Shown: positions 26,567-35,317, numbered from the stretch's first letter. The stretch: DNA of 64,000 nucleotides from Candidatus Chloroploca mongolica (GCF_004762035.2 NZ_SIJK02000005.1:62001-126000); one strand, 5' to 3'. Notes: generated from the sequence alone by a model not told the origin. A program made the numbers and translations.

Positions 26567-27052
26567 GTGTTGCTCTCGTTTGCCCTGTTTGCCGCGCACC
26601 GCACGGTCAACCCCGGCTGGGCGGGGTTGGCGCTGGTCATCGCTGCGATTGGCGGAGCGGTCTTCTTTGCCACCAACCGCAGTTTTGCAATGTTGGCACT
26701 CAGCAACCGGTACGCCACGGCCACCGACGACGCCCAACGTGCCGCCCTGGTGGCCGCAGGCGAAGCCATGCTGGCGGTCGGGGAGAGCCATACACCCGGC
26801 ACCTTCCTGGCTTTTGCGTTGAGCCTGCTTGCCAGTTTGCTGATGGCCTGGGTGCTGCTGCGCGGCGGCATCTTCAGCCGGGCCAGCGCCTATGTTGGCA
26901 TGCTGGGCTTTGGGTTCCTACTGGTCTTTGAAATCCTCTCCGTTTTTGTCCCGGCCCTGTTTGACGTCGCCATGATCTTCGCCATGCTTGGCGGGATTGC
27001 CAGCATCGTCTGGTACTTTATGGTCGCCCGGCGGCTGTTCCAATTGGCATAG
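26567..27052 (+). pseudogene. 5'-truncated DUF4386 membrane protein gene
   Basis: The frame begins four bases after the stop of the GNAT gene with LLSFALFAAHRTV, which aligns to the middle of the intact paralogue at 27577 (LLLFLALYAALRRV), and continues with NRYATATDDAQRAALVAAGEA against DHYAAAADASEQMRLLAAGEV. It ends normally, with three to four further membrane helices. About 75-80 residues, including the first helices, are missing. GTG at 26567 behind a G-run could still start a 161-residue protein, so it might be translated. A deletion joining two genes explains the layout. Confidence 0.6.
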
Positions 27053-27097
27053 ATAAGGTGCAGTTCGATGGGTGACCGCTATGGAGGGAGGACGCTC

Positions 27098-27553
27098 ATG
27101 CTTGCTCGTATCAGCACAACATTTGATGCTACGGCCGACCAACTCTGGGAGGCCATCAGCCGCCCGGACTCGCTGCGCTTTGTATCCGCGCCGCTCCTGC
27201 ATTTCGAGCCGCTGGTTCCCGGCGAGCTTGATGACGAGTGGGCCGTGGGCAAAACGTATGCCTTGCGGCTCTTCCTGTTTGGCGTTTTGCCCGCTGGCGA
27301 ACACCGGATCACGCTGGTCACGATCGACCGGGAGGCCAACCTGATCGAGAGCAAGGAGAGCGGCGCCCTTGCGCCAGTCTGGAATCACACTATTCGGTTT
27401 CACGCCGTCGGGGATGGCAGATTGCAGTACACCGATGCGATCGAAATCCAGGCCGGGCTGCGAACCGGGATCATCTGGGCATTTGCCCACCTGTTCTACC
27501 GCCATCGCCAACGGCGCTGGAAAAGGCTCTTGCGGAGCAAGACGGAGGCGTAA
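27098..27553 (+). CDS. SRPBCC (START-like) family protein
   Basis: About 151 residues. It begins ARISTTFDATADQLWEAISRPDSLRFV, the standard first strand and helix of the polyketide-cyclase/SRPBCC fold, and ends with a long amphipathic helix (FAHLFYRHRQRRWKRLL). Such proteins bind hydrophobic ligands; no ligand can be named. The ATG at 27098 has GGAGG six bases upstream. It sits between the truncated and the intact DUF4386 genes and is probably co-transcribed with the latter 23 bases downstream. Confidence 0.75.
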   Translation: MLARISTTFDATADQLWEAISRPDSLRFVSAPLLHFEPLVPGELDDEWAVGKTYALRLFLFGVLPAGEHRITLVTIDREANLIESKESGALAPVWNHTIRFHAVGDGRLQYTDAIEIQAGLRTGIIWAFAHLFYRHRQRRWKRLLRSKTEA

Positions 27554-27576
27554 AAACCTGTTGCAAGGGGAAGATT

Positions 27577-28296
27577 ATGTCAGCCCACACAATGGATATG
27601 CCAACCTTCGATCCGCGCTACCAAAGCCTCTACCGCCTTGGCGGCAGCGCCAGCATCCTGACTGCTGTGTTCATCGTCCTTGCCATCGGCGCGTACTTTA
27701 TTTGGCCTTACAGCGCCCATGAGACAACAATTCAAGCCATCTTCGACCTCCTGCAAACCGACCGCCTGAGTACGCTCATCGCGCTCGATGTGTCGATGCT
27801 GGTCATTGGGCCAATCAGTCTGCTGTTGTTTCTGGCGTTGTATGCAGCCTTGCGACGGGTAGACGAAGCGGTCGCGCTGCTTGCCCTGGCGCTGAACCTG
27901 CTTGCGGTGGGTTTGATCATCGTCTGCCGCCCGCTGGTTGAACTGGTGATGCTCAGCGACCACTATGCCGCCGCGGCTGACGCATCCGAACAAATGCGCC
28001 TGCTGGCTGCCGGGGAAGTGCTGCGCGCTCAGTTGGATGGTACCGCCTGGGTTATGCAAACCGCTTTCTTGATGCTCGCCGGGCTGTTGAATAGCTCGCT
28101 TATGCTGCGAACCCCTTTCTTCAGCCAAGCGACCGCTTGGCTTGGCATCGTCATCAGTGCCCTTGGGTTGGGCTTTTTCCTGCCCACGATTGGTCCGCTC
28201 TTCCTTTTCATCAATACCATTGGTAGTATTCCCTGGTGTCTGCTGATAGCGCGTTATTTGTTCGACATCGCCCAGGTGGCCGCCGAACCTGCGTAA
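27577..28296 (+). CDS. DUF4386-like membrane protein
   Basis: 239 residues with about six hydrophobic segments (ILTAVFIVLAIGAYFIWP; LDVSMLVIGPISLLLFLALYAAL; LNLLAVGLIIV; a loop; LLNSSLMLRT; GIVISALGLGFFLP). The pattern and the conserved polar loop DHYAAAADASEQ match DUF4386-type proteins, integral membrane proteins of unknown role. AGGGG lies seven bases upstream of the ATG. A truncated relative lies two genes upstream and another intact one at 33103. Confidence 0.7.
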   Translation: MSAHTMDMPTFDPRYQSLYRLGGSASILTAVFIVLAIGAYFIWPYSAHETTIQAIFDLLQTDRLSTLIALDVSMLVIGPISLLLFLALYAALRRVDEAVALLALALNLLAVGLIIVCRPLVELVMLSDHYAAAADASEQMRLLAAGEVLRAQLDGTAWVMQTAFLMLAGLLNSSLMLRTPFFSQATAWLGIVISALGLGFFLPTIGPLFLFINTIGSIPWCLLIARYLFDIAQVAAEPA

Positions 28297-28376
28297 AGCG
28301 CCCTCCTTTGGGCTGGGCTCTGGAGTATCTTGCTGGGACGCGCGTTATTCCGCCTGTCGAAAGCATAATGATGTGA

Positions 28377-29537
28377 TCAGAAGAGCATCGAAAGCCCTAA
28401 CAACAGGAGGGGCAGAGCAAAAAAGACACCGCCAAGATAGGCAAACGCCACCCATGGGCGCTCGCTGGCGGCTGCGCCCAGGCGTTCCGAGCCCACGACC
28501 GGCAAGTCGCGTAAGAAGGGAATGCCAAAGATGATGAGCGTTCCGAAGAGGTTGAAGAAGAGATGCACCAGGGCGATGGTCATCGCAGGAACTGCTTGCG
28601 GCCCCGACACCGCCGTGGCGGCCAAGAGCCCCGTGACCGTTGTGCCGATGTTTGCCCCTACCGTGAAGGGGTAGATCACGCTTAACCCGAACGCGCCTGA
28701 CCCGGCGAGCGGAACCATCAAACTCGTGGTGGCGGTGGAGGATTGCACCAGAATGGTGACAATTGTACCGGCCACAATGCTCGCAACCGCACCTCTCCCC
28801 AACGCCGTATGCAAAATCTCCTTGGCGCGACCGACCAACAACTGTTTTAACAAGATGCTCATAAAATGCACCGCGACAAGAATCAGCGCGACGCCAATGA
28901 TGATTTGCAGAATCCCGTTGAAGGGTTCGGGCAAAAATGATGTCGCGTCCCGAATGAGATTACGCAGTGGTCTGGTGATCATGCCGACAAAGTCGAACTC
29001 GTCGATGCTCAGGTCGGCACCACCTACCATCAGTTGCGCAACCGCAGCGCCCAGGCGTTCCAGGGGTTGAAACAGCACTTCCAGGGGGAAGAAGATGAGC
29101 ACTGCCAGCAGGTTGAAGAGATCCTTGACGGTCGAGGCGGAAAACGCCCGGTTAAACTCTTCCTTATTCCTCATATAGCTCAGGCTCACGATCCCGCTGG
29201 TCAAAGCGGTGCCAATATTGGCACCCATGACCATAGGAACGGCTACCGCCACGGGTAACCCGCCGCCGACCAGGCCGACAATAATGGCGGTCGCTGTGCT
29301 TGACGATTGAATCAGGGCCGTCGCTACAATTCCGACGATGAGCCCCACCACGGGGTTGTTGGCGAAGGCAAACAGTTCAGCTGCTTGATCGCCCACTGCC
29401 GCTCGGAAACCTGAACTGATGACGCCGACCGCAACAATCAACAGGTAAACGAGCGCAACGACCAACAGCCAGTGAAGCACCTTATTCCCCGTTGTGACGA
29501 CCGTTTCTTCCGCAACACTATCAGCTGAAGTTGCCAT
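28377..29537 (-). CDS. Na+/phosphate symporter family protein (NptA/PF02690)
   Basis: 386 residues with about eight helices in two inverted halves. Each half carries the family QSSS/T motif: ALIQSSSTATAI in the first and ILVQSSTATTSL in the second, plus NIGT after MGA and VGA. It couples sodium to phosphate (or another anion) uptake at the cytoplasmic membrane. There is no C-terminal PhoU domain, unlike many bacterial members. A purine-rich GGGGGGAAAGG directly precedes the ATG. Single gene, convergent to the DUF4386 gene. Confidence 0.88.
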   Translation of the reverse strand: MATSADSVAEETVVTTGNKVLHWLLVVALVYLLIVAVGVISSGFRAAVGDQAAELFAFANNPVVGLIVGIVATALIQSSSTATAIIVGLVGGGLPVAVAVPMVMGANIGTALTSGIVSLSYMRNKEEFNRAFSASTVKDLFNLLAVLIFFPLEVLFQPLERLGAAVAQLMVGGADLSIDEFDFVGMITRPLRNLIRDATSFLPEPFNGILQIIIGVALILVAVHFMSILLKQLLVGRAKEILHTALGRGAVASIVAGTIVTILVQSSTATTSLMVPLAGSGAFGLSVIYPFTVGANIGTTVTGLLAATAVSGPQAVPAMTIALVHLFFNLFGTLIIFGIPFLRDLPVVGSERLGAAASERPWVAFAYLGGVFFALPLLLLGLSMLF

Positions 29538-29753
29538 GCCTTTCCCCCCTGAGATCTTTGACCGATTGCCCAGGATTGTTCGCCCCTGCTGCGCTGCATA
29601 GGGTCAGTGTAGTGCCTCCGAATTAAGCGAAGTTCAAGGCGATGTTAAATATCAACTGGATTTACCGCCTGCATTGCCTCACGCTCGATGGGCTCTTCCG
29701 CAACAAGGCGTGCTCAGGCAAAGAGCTGACGCATTGGCACCGAGAGAAACGTT

Positions 29754-29806
29754 AGGGCTACGCTGAAAATGGGGGAACCACGTTCCCCCATTTTCAGCGT
29801 AGCCCT
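29754..29806. repeat. Family D palindrome, near-perfect copy
   Basis: AGGGCTACGCTGAAAATGGG runs into its own complement through GGAACCACGTTCC, giving a 53-base palindrome. It is followed directly by a family C element, and both are bounded by a GAGGGAAACGT-like sequence. The left part of this 467-base gap (29538-29750) shows nothing I can identify. Confidence 0.8.
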
Positions 29807-29817
29807 GAGGGAAACGT

Positions 29818-29948
29818 CAGGGCTGATGCAAAGTCCCAGGAGGGTTTGATAGTGTCCGCAGATTACGCAGATTACGCAGATGCGGAAGCCCTCATCTGCG
29901 TAATCTGCGTAATCTGTGGATGATCAGACGGACTTTGCATCAGCCCTG
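29818..29948. mobile_element. MITE-like element, family C copy 2
   Basis: Perfect 19-bp terminal inverted repeats CAGGGCTGATGCAAAGTCC and GGACTTTGCATCAGCCCTG enclose 131 bases. The interior folds into a long hairpin made of tandem GATTACGCA units and their complement. There is no coding capacity. CCTGAGGGAAACGT occurs on both sides, a possible target duplication or part of a composite array with the family D palindrome. Confidence 0.7.
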
Positions 29949-30004
29949 AGGGAAACGTGAATTCGGTGTAAGATGATCAAGCAGATCGTGTATGATGAGG
30001 AGAT

Positions 30005-32656
30005 ATGACGGTTCCTATTCTCGCGACCAAGCTCTATATCCCGCCACCGCGACCGCAGACGATTCCGCGCCTGCGGCTGCTCGAGCGCCTGAATGCTGGG
30101 CTACGTCACGATCAGGGTACTGCTCGCAAGCTGACGCTCATCTCGGCTGCCGCTGGTTGCGGCAAGACCACGCTGCTCAGCGCGTGGGTCGCCGAGTGCC
30201 AACTGCCGGTCGCCTGGCTTTCGTTAGACGCCGGCGACAGCGATCCCGTTCGTTTTCTGGCCTACCTCATTGCCGCGCTGCAAACGCTTATGCCCGGCGT
30301 CGGCGCGGGTGTGGTAACAGCGCTGCAGGCGCCCCAGCCCCCGGCGCAGGAGGCGCTGCTTACCGCGCTGCTCAACGACGTCGCGACGATCCCCCACGCA
30401 TGTCTCCTCGTTCTCGATGACTACCACGTCCTTGACGCCCCGCCCGTTGATCAGGCGCTCACCTTTTTCCTCACACACATGCCGCCCCAGATGCACCTGG
30501 TCATCGCCACCCGTGAAGACCCGCCGCTGCCCCTGGCTCGCCTGCGCGCCCGCGACCAACTCACCGAACTGCGCGCCGCCGACCTGCGCTTCACGCCGAC
30601 CGAGGCTGCGGCGTTTCTCAACCAGGCGATGGGCCTGGGGTTGGCAGCCGATGAGCTTGCCACCCTGGAGGCACGGACCGAAGGTTGGATCGCCGGGCTG
30701 CATCTGGCGGCTCTGGCGCTGCAAGGACGCACAGACACGGCTGGCTTCGTGAGGGATTTCAGCGGCAGTCACCGCTTTGTGCTCGATTACCTGGTCGAGG
30801 AGGTGTTGCACCGGCAGCCTGCCAGCGTGCAGAATTTCCTGCTGCGCACCGCCATCCTCAACCGGCTCTGCGGCCCCCTGTGTGACGCGGTCATGAAGGA
30901 TGCAGATCACGGCTCGGAATGCATCCCTCATTCTTCATCCCTCATCCTTTACGAGCTCGAGCGCGCCAACTTGTTCCTCGTGCCCCTGGACAATGAGCGG
31001 CGCTGGTATCGCTACCACCACCTCTTTGGTGATCTGCTGCGCCAGCGCTTGTACCAGCAGCAGCCGAATGTCGTGATCGCGTTGCACCTCCGCGCTAGCG
31101 CCTGGTATGAGGCAAACGACCTAGAGCTGGAAGCATTTCACCATGCGGCGGCAGCCAATGATGTAGCGCGGGCCGCCAGGCTGTTGGAGGGACGGGGCAT
31201 GCCGCTGCTCTTTCGTGGCGCGGCGCAGCCAGTGCTGCGCTGGCTGGCGACCCTGCCCACCGCCGTTCTGGATGCCCATCCCGCCCTGTGGGTTACCTAT
31301 GCCTCTGCGCTGCTGTTCGTCCAACAGGTGGTTGGCGTAGAAGCGAAGCTCACCGCAGCGGAAGCGGTGCTGCCGGACGCCCCATCCGACCCTGACCTGC
31401 GCGACCTGATCGGTCACATCGCTGTCATCCGAGCGACGCTGGCTGTAACCCGGCACGACGCCGCGATGATCATGGCCCAGGCGCAGCGCGCCCTGGCCTA
31501 CCTGCATCCCCAGAACCTGCCAGTCCGCACCGCCGTCACCTGGGCGCTGGGCTATGCCCGGTATCTCCAGGGCGACCGAGGCGCGGCGGCGCAAGCCTAC
31601 GGCGAGGCCCTCGCTGCCAGCGAGGCTCTCGGCCACTTCATCATTACCCTGATGGCCACGCTGGGCCTGGGCGAGATCGAGGAAAGGGCGAACCGGCTCC
31701 ATTTGGCGGCGGAGCGCTACCGGCGTGCGTTGGCGCTGGCCGGCGATCCGCCGCTGCCAGTGGTTTCCACGGCACACCTGGGCCTGGCGCGCCTCCACTA
31801 CGCCTGGAATGACCTGGCAACGGCCGAACAGCACGCCGAGCAAAGCCGCCACCTGGCGCGGCAGATTGAACACACCGACCGCTTGGTCGCCGCCGAGTTG
31901 TTTCTGGCGCGTCTGAAGCTGGCGCAAGGCGACCTCGACGGCGCAGCGGATCTGCTGACGCAGATCGAGCCGCAGATCGCGCAGCCGCACGTTGCGCTGC
32001 AATGGCCAGAGTATGCGTCTGTTCAACTGCTGCTCGCCCTGCACCAGGGCAAGCTGGCTGCCGCCGCTGCGTTGGCGCAGACCCACAACCTGCCCCTTCG
32101 CCGCGCCAGGGTGGCGTTGGCACAGGGCGATCCAGCGGCGGCCCTGACCACGCTGACCACCTATCGGCAGCAGGCCGAATCGAGGGGTTGGGCCGATGAA
32201 CAGCTCAAGGCACTGGTATTGCAGGCGCTCGCGCACCAGGCGTTAGGGGAGGAGGAACCGTCCGTCACCGTGTTGGCGGAAGCGCTAAGCCTGGCCGCCC
32301 CGGACGGCCTCATCCGCCCTTTCGTAGACGCGGGGCCGTCATTGGCGCGGTTGCTGGCCGCAGCCGCCGCCCGCGGCATCAGGCCAGCGTACGTGCGTAC
32401 CTTGCTGGCCGCCATCGCAGCAGAGATGCCGCCGGGCGAAAGCAGCACGCCACAGCTCTTGCATGAGCCTTTGAGCGCACGAGAACAGGAAATTTTGCGC
32501 CTCATCGCCCAGGGTTGCTCCAATCGTGAGATCGGCGAGCGGCTCTATCTGGCGCTGGACACGGTAAAAGGGCACAATCGCCGGATCTTTGCGAAGCTTC
32601 AGGTGCAGCGCCGCACCGAAGCGGTGGCGCGCGCCCGCGAACTGGATTTGCTGTAG
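30005..32656 (+). CDS. MalT-like LuxR-family ATPase regulator
   Basis: 883 residues, the size of MalT-type signal-transduction ATPases. The N-terminal STAND-type NTPase has Walker A AAAGCGKTTLL near 50 and Walker B LLVLDDYHVL, plus WIAGLHLAALAL and the RYHHLFGDLLRQRL motif characteristic of this group. A long helical TPR-like sensor region spans about 360-800. The last 65 residues form a LuxR helix-turn-helix (LSAREQEILRLIAQG, SNREIGERL, VKGHNRRIFAKL). It likely binds a ligand and ATP, oligomerises and activates transcription. GAGGAG lies close before the ATG. The next genes on the same strand are candidate targets. Confidence 0.92.
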   Translation: MTVPILATKLYIPPPRPQTIPRLRLLERLNAGLRHDQGTARKLTLISAAAGCGKTTLLSAWVAECQLPVAWLSLDAGDSDPVRFLAYLIAALQTLMPGVGAGVVTALQAPQPPAQEALLTALLNDVATIPHACLLVLDDYHVLDAPPVDQALTFFLTHMPPQMHLVIATREDPPLPLARLRARDQLTELRAADLRFTPTEAAAFLNQAMGLGLAADELATLEARTEGWIAGLHLAALALQGRTDTAGFVRDFSGSHRFVLDYLVEEVLHRQPASVQNFLLRTAILNRLCGPLCDAVMKDADHGSECIPHSSSLILYELERANLFLVPLDNERRWYRYHHLFGDLLRQRLYQQQPNVVIALHLRASAWYEANDLELEAFHHAAAANDVARAARLLEGRGMPLLFRGAAQPVLRWLATLPTAVLDAHPALWVTYASALLFVQQVVGVEAKLTAAEAVLPDAPSDPDLRDLIGHIAVIRATLAVTRHDAAMIMAQAQRALAYLHPQNLPVRTAVTWALGYARYLQGDRGAAAQAYGEALAASEALGHFIITLMATLGLGEIEERANRLHLAAERYRRALALAGDPPLPVVSTAHLGLARLHYAWNDLATAEQHAEQSRHLARQIEHTDRLVAAELFLARLKLAQGDLDGAADLLTQIEPQIAQPHVALQWPEYASVQLLLALHQGKLAAAAALAQTHNLPLRRARVALAQGDPAAALTTLTTYRQQAESRGWADEQLKALVLQALAHQALGEEEPSVTVLAEALSLAAPDGLIRPFVDAGPSLARLLAAAAARGIRPAYVRTLLAAIAAEMPPGESSTPQLLHEPLSAREQEILRLIAQGCSNREIGERLYLALDTVKGHNRRIFAKLQVQRRTEAVARARELDLL

Positions 32657-32800
32657 TCTCCTGGCCCTCGCCACTGCTCCTCAAAAAACAACACCGCCAG
32701 ACAACACCAACGTGTCTAGGCCTTCTCACGGGTTGTTGCTACACTGGCGAGACAAGCGTTACCAGCGCGCCACGCCCGCCGCTGTCAGGAGGAGCGCGAG

Positions 32801-33100
32801 ATGACCAGTTATGGCAACCGGGACGTCGGCCCGGATCAACCGACGCTCTACCAGATCCGACTCCGGGGGCATCTCGGCAGCCAGTGGGCCGCCTGGTTTG
32901 ACGGGATAACGGTGGATCTGACCGACGCTGGTGATACCCTGCTGACCGGCCCGATAGCTGACCAGGCCGCGCTGCACGGTTTGCTGCGCAAAGTGCGCGA
33001 TCTCGGGCTGACCTTGCTGGCCGTTCAATGTATCCCTGGCGAGGCAACGTCCGTTGTGCCAGACGAAGGTGCAGCAACCCAACCCCCAGAAGGAGCGTGA
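32801..33100 (+). CDS. Small conserved protein downstream of a MalT-like regulator
   Basis: 99 residues. The core reads YQIRLRGHLGSQWAAWFDGI, then LTGPIADQAALHGLLRKVRDLGLTLLAV. I remember this kind of short protein as common beside MalT-like regulators in Chloroflexota; no function is assigned. It looks like a compact alpha/beta domain with a Gln/Leu-rich helix. Disordered tail after residue 80. It is two bases upstream of the DUF4386 gene, probably in one transcript. Confidence 0.7.
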   Translation: MTSYGNRDVGPDQPTLYQIRLRGHLGSQWAAWFDGITVDLTDAGDTLLTGPIADQAALHGLLRKVRDLGLTLLAVQCIPGEATSVVPDEGAATQPPEGA

Positions 33101-33102
33101 AA

Positions 33103-33813
33103 ATGCAGACCGAAACCAAAACGACAAGGCTATTGGGGATCGCCTTTCTCTTTCAGTTTATTACGTCCTTTAGCAGCGGCGTATTTTTCAAATCAGCCTG
33201 GTTTGTGCCAGAAGACATGAGTGCAACCATGCTCAAAATTGCGACGAATCCGGGGTTGGTGCGGGCCAACATTCTGGTAGATATGCTCACCGCCCTGGGC
33301 GTCACCTTTTTGGGCGTTATGCTCTATCTCACCCTGGGCAAACAGAACGAAAAGATCGCCCTGACTGCTTTGGGCTTTTACTTTCTGGAAGTTTCCTTGC
33401 TGGCCGTAAGCCGGATGGAAACCTTCGCGCTCCTGCGTTTCAGCCAGGCATATGTCGCCGCCGGACAGCCCGCTGAATTGCTGCTCCTGGGGCAGGTGGC
33501 CTACGAAGCGATGGATTTCACAGGCAATACGCTGCACATGCTAGCGTTTTGTCTGGGCGCAATCCTGTTCTATTCCTTGCTCGACCAGGCTCGGATTGTG
33601 CCCCGGTGGCTAGCGCTCTGGGGCCTCGTCACCGTGTTTCCGCTGCTGGTCGGCACCGTGAGCCAGATGTTTGGTTACACCATCCCGTTTCTTTTCTACC
33701 TGCCCTACGTTCCCTTTGAATTGGTGCTTGGGGTCTGGATTCTGGTCAAAGGCATACCAGAGCTACGCACGGTGCAAAGCCTCAATGTCATGACTCCAGT
33801 GGCACCCTCGTAA
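33103..33813 (+). CDS. DUF4386 family membrane protein
   Basis: 236 residues with six to seven hydrophobic segments. The N-terminus (TRLLGIAFLFQFITSF), NILVDMLTALGVTFLGVMLY and the C-terminal PFLFYLPYVPFELVLGVWIL match DUF4386 proteins, of unknown role. AGGAG lies seven bases before the ATG. It likely belongs to an operon with the 99-residue protein and perhaps responds to the MalT-like regulator upstream. Its end overlaps the frame of a truncated dehydrogenase gene. Confidence 0.75.
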   Translation: MQTETKTTRLLGIAFLFQFITSFSSGVFFKSAWFVPEDMSATMLKIATNPGLVRANILVDMLTALGVTFLGVMLYLTLGKQNEKIALTALGFYFLEVSLLAVSRMETFALLRFSQAYVAAGQPAELLLLGQVAYEAMDFTGNTLHMLAFCLGAILFYSLLDQARIVPRWLALWGLVTVFPLLVGTVSQMFGYTIPFLFYLPYVPFELVLGVWILVKGIPELRTVQSLNVMTPVAPS

Positions 33814-34103
33814 ACTCGTTAACCCCGAACGGCATCCTGCTTTTTGCCAGCTTCAAGGGCCGGGCGCTGCTCGACATGCTCCGAACCCGCCTCTTTAGCC
33901 GTAAAAAGGTCATCTGCGCCCTGGCCGATGAGAACGTTGACAGCTTACTGCTGGTGAAGGAACTGGTCGAGGAGGGAAAGATCAAGGCACTGGTGGAAAA
34001 ACGTTTTCCCCTGGAACAGACAGCCGCAGCACACCGCTACGTCGAAGCCGGCCACAGACAGGGCAATGTTGTTATCACGCTCGGAGCTTCCGGGAAGCTG
34101 TAA
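33804..34103 (+). pseudogene. 3' remnant of a zinc-type (MDR) alcohol dehydrogenase gene
   Basis: The frame reads SLTPNGILLFASFKG, then KKVICALADENVDSLLLVKELVEEGKIKALVEKRFPLEQTAAAHRYVE (in pieces) and GHRQGNVVITLG. This is the C-terminal end of NAD(P)-dependent quinone/alcohol dehydrogenases of the MDR family (PLEEAAEAHRYVExGHxxGKVVI). The catalytic domain and most of the nucleotide-binding domain are missing. The homology begins at the very end of the preceding intact gene, so a deletion joined them. The last codons lie inside a family E palindrome. Confidence 0.75.
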
Positions 34104-34119
34104 GCTTCCCGGAAGCTCC
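34083..34119. repeat. Family E palindrome, copy 1
   Basis: GGAGCTTCCGGGAAGCT, a short loop and AGCTTCCCGGAAGCTCC. A second copy is at 34390; the two bracket the tRNA-Gly gene. The stop codon of the dehydrogenase remnant lies within it. Confidence 0.8.
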
Positions 34120-34216
34120 TTCGCGATCTGTAGCCATCCGAACGGGCACATGGCTACAGCCGCAGGCACACGGGAGCAGACTCTTGAACGTTGGCTACAA
34201 ACTTGGCTACATGGAC

Positions 34217-34246
34217 GCCAAAACCCGCCGAGTTTCTCGGCGGGTT
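34217..34246 (-). terminator. Rho-independent terminator of tRNA-Gly
   Basis: On the minus strand an 11-bp stem AACCCGCCGAG/CTCGGCGGGTT with a three-base loop is followed by TTTT. It is about 26 bases beyond the tRNA 3' end. Confidence 0.8.
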
Positions 34247-34271
34247 CCGCATTAGCAAGCCTTAAAAGTGG

Positions 34272-34343
34272 AGCGGGCGACGCGACTCGAACGCGCGACC
34301 ATCTGCTTGGAAGGCAGATGCTCTACCACTGAGCTACGCCCGC
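34272..34343 (-). tRNA. tRNA-Gly (anticodon TCC)
   Basis: The minus strand gives a full cloverleaf of 72 bases: acceptor GCGGGCG/CGCCCGC, D-arm GCTC/GAGC, anticodon stem TCTGC/GCAGA around CTTCCAA (anticodon TCC), a five-base variable region TGGTC, and T-arm GCGCG TTCGAGT CGCGT. The discriminator base is T and CCA is not encoded. It decodes GGA/GGG glycine codons. Confidence 0.97.
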
Positions 34344-34352
34344 GTTGAGCCT

Positions 34353-34381
34353 ATTCTACTATAGCCTGGCCCTTGTTGCAA
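34353..34381 (-). promoter_or_regulatory. tRNA-Gly promoter
   Basis: On the minus strand TTGCAA, 17 bases and TAGAAT, ending nine bases before the mature 5' end of the tRNA. Confidence 0.6.
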
Positions 34382-34389
34382 GGGGGGCG

Positions 34390-34424
34390 TAGCTTCCGGG
34401 AAGCTTTCAGCTTCCCGGAAGCTA
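34390..34424. repeat. Family E palindrome, copy 2
   Basis: TAGCTTCCGGGAAGCT, a three-base loop and AGCTTCCCGGAAGCTA, directly beyond the stop codon of the SDR gene on the minus strand. It may end that transcript. Confidence 0.8.
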
Positions 34425-34425
34425 C

Positions 34426-35193
34426 CTATCGCGCTTGCATTCTGATGGCCCCGTCAAGCCGGATGACTTCGCCGTTGAGCATCTGGTTTTCGATGATGTG
34501 CCGGGCGAGCCGGGCGTATTCGTCGGGTCGCCCGAGCCGTACGGGAAAGGGGACTTGCTGCGCGAGCGAGGTGCGTGTCTCTTCGGGCAGTCCCGCGAGC
34601 AGCGGGGTGTCAAAGGTGCCCGGCGCGATCGTCATCACCCGGATGCCAAAACGAGCTAGTTCGCGGGCGATCGGCAGTGCCATCGCGACAATGCCGCCTT
34701 TCGTGGCTGCATAGGCCGCCTGACCGATCTGTCCGTCAAAGGCGGCGATCGAGGAGGTGTTGATGATGATGCCGCGCTCGCCACTCTCGCCTGGCTCGTT
34801 CTGCACCATCACTTCCGCAGCGAGCCGGAGCACGTTGAAGGTGCCAACTAGGTTGATGTTCACGACCCGGCTAAAATGCTCCAGGCTCATTGGGCCGTCT
34901 TTGCCCAGTACCCGTGCGCCCCCGGCAATGCCGGCACAGTTGATGACGCCATCCAGTCGGCCAGTATGGGTGGTTGCCGCAGCAAGCGCCCGTTTGACCT
35001 CGGCTTCACTGGTGACGTCGGTTGCGACAAAATGGGCCTGTTCGCCGAGGGTCGCTGCCGTCGCTTCACCCGCAGCCGCATTGATGTCGGCAATGATTAC
35101 CTGCGCCCCGGCCCCGACAAGTTCACGTGCGACCGCAGCGCCTAAACCTGAGCCGCCCCCGGCAATGAGAAAGGTGTGATTGTTGATGTCCAT
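34426..35193 (-). CDS. SDR oxidoreductase (3-hydroxyacyl-CoA dehydrogenase type II-like)
   Basis: 255 residues, classical short-chain dehydrogenase. NAD-binding glycine motif GGGSGLG after LIAG near residue 10, the acidic residue in IIADIN favouring [11 protein letters not shown], the catalytic Ser in [13 protein letters not shown], and YAATKGG (Tyr and Lys). The C-terminal [15 protein letters not shown] and the ending [12 protein letters not shown] resemble 3-hydroxy-2-methylbutyryl-CoA/3-hydroxyacyl-CoA dehydrogenases (HSD17B10 type). The start is the ATG at 35193; the frame stays open upstream only because it runs through a palindrome. It follows the GlgX fusion gene on the same strand by 125 bases. 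Confidence 0.88.
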   Translation of the reverse strand: MDINNHTFLIAGGGSGLGAAVARELVGAGAQVIIADINAAAGEATAATLGEQAHFVATDVTSEAEVKRALAAATTHTGRLDGVINCAGIAGGARVLGKDGPMSLEHFSRVVNINLVGTFNVLRLAAEVMVQNEPGESGERGIIINTSSIAAFDGQIGQAAYAATKGGIVAMALPIARELARFGIRVMTIAPGTFDTPLLAGLPEETRTSLAQQVPFPVRLGRPDEYARLARHIIENQMLNGEVIRLDGAIRMQAR

Positions 35194-35234
35194 CTGGATT
35201 TCTCTTTTTCTAGCGCAAATAGCCCCAAGAATCG

Positions 35235-35287
35235 TTGCTTTGCTGGCAAAAAGGCTAGCGAAGCTGGCCTTTTTGCCAGCAAAGCAA
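35235..35287. repeat. 21-bp perfect inverted repeat between GlgX and SDR genes
   Basis: TTGCTTTGCTGGCAAAAAGG and its complement flank an 11-base centre. A second small hairpin TAAGGGCGGCAGCCCTTA lies at 35295-35312. On the minus strand the stem ends in CTTTTTGCC, so the pair may act as the terminator of the GlgX-esterase gene. Confidence 0.7.
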
Positions 35288-35317
35288 TGGGTTGTAAGGG
35301 CGGCAGCCCTTACATTT

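Noticed and set aside
29818..29948. CRISPR-like or tRNA-like nature of the GATTACGCA repeat hairpin
   Set aside because: It is a single hairpin framed by terminal inverted repeats, better explained as a MITE-like element.
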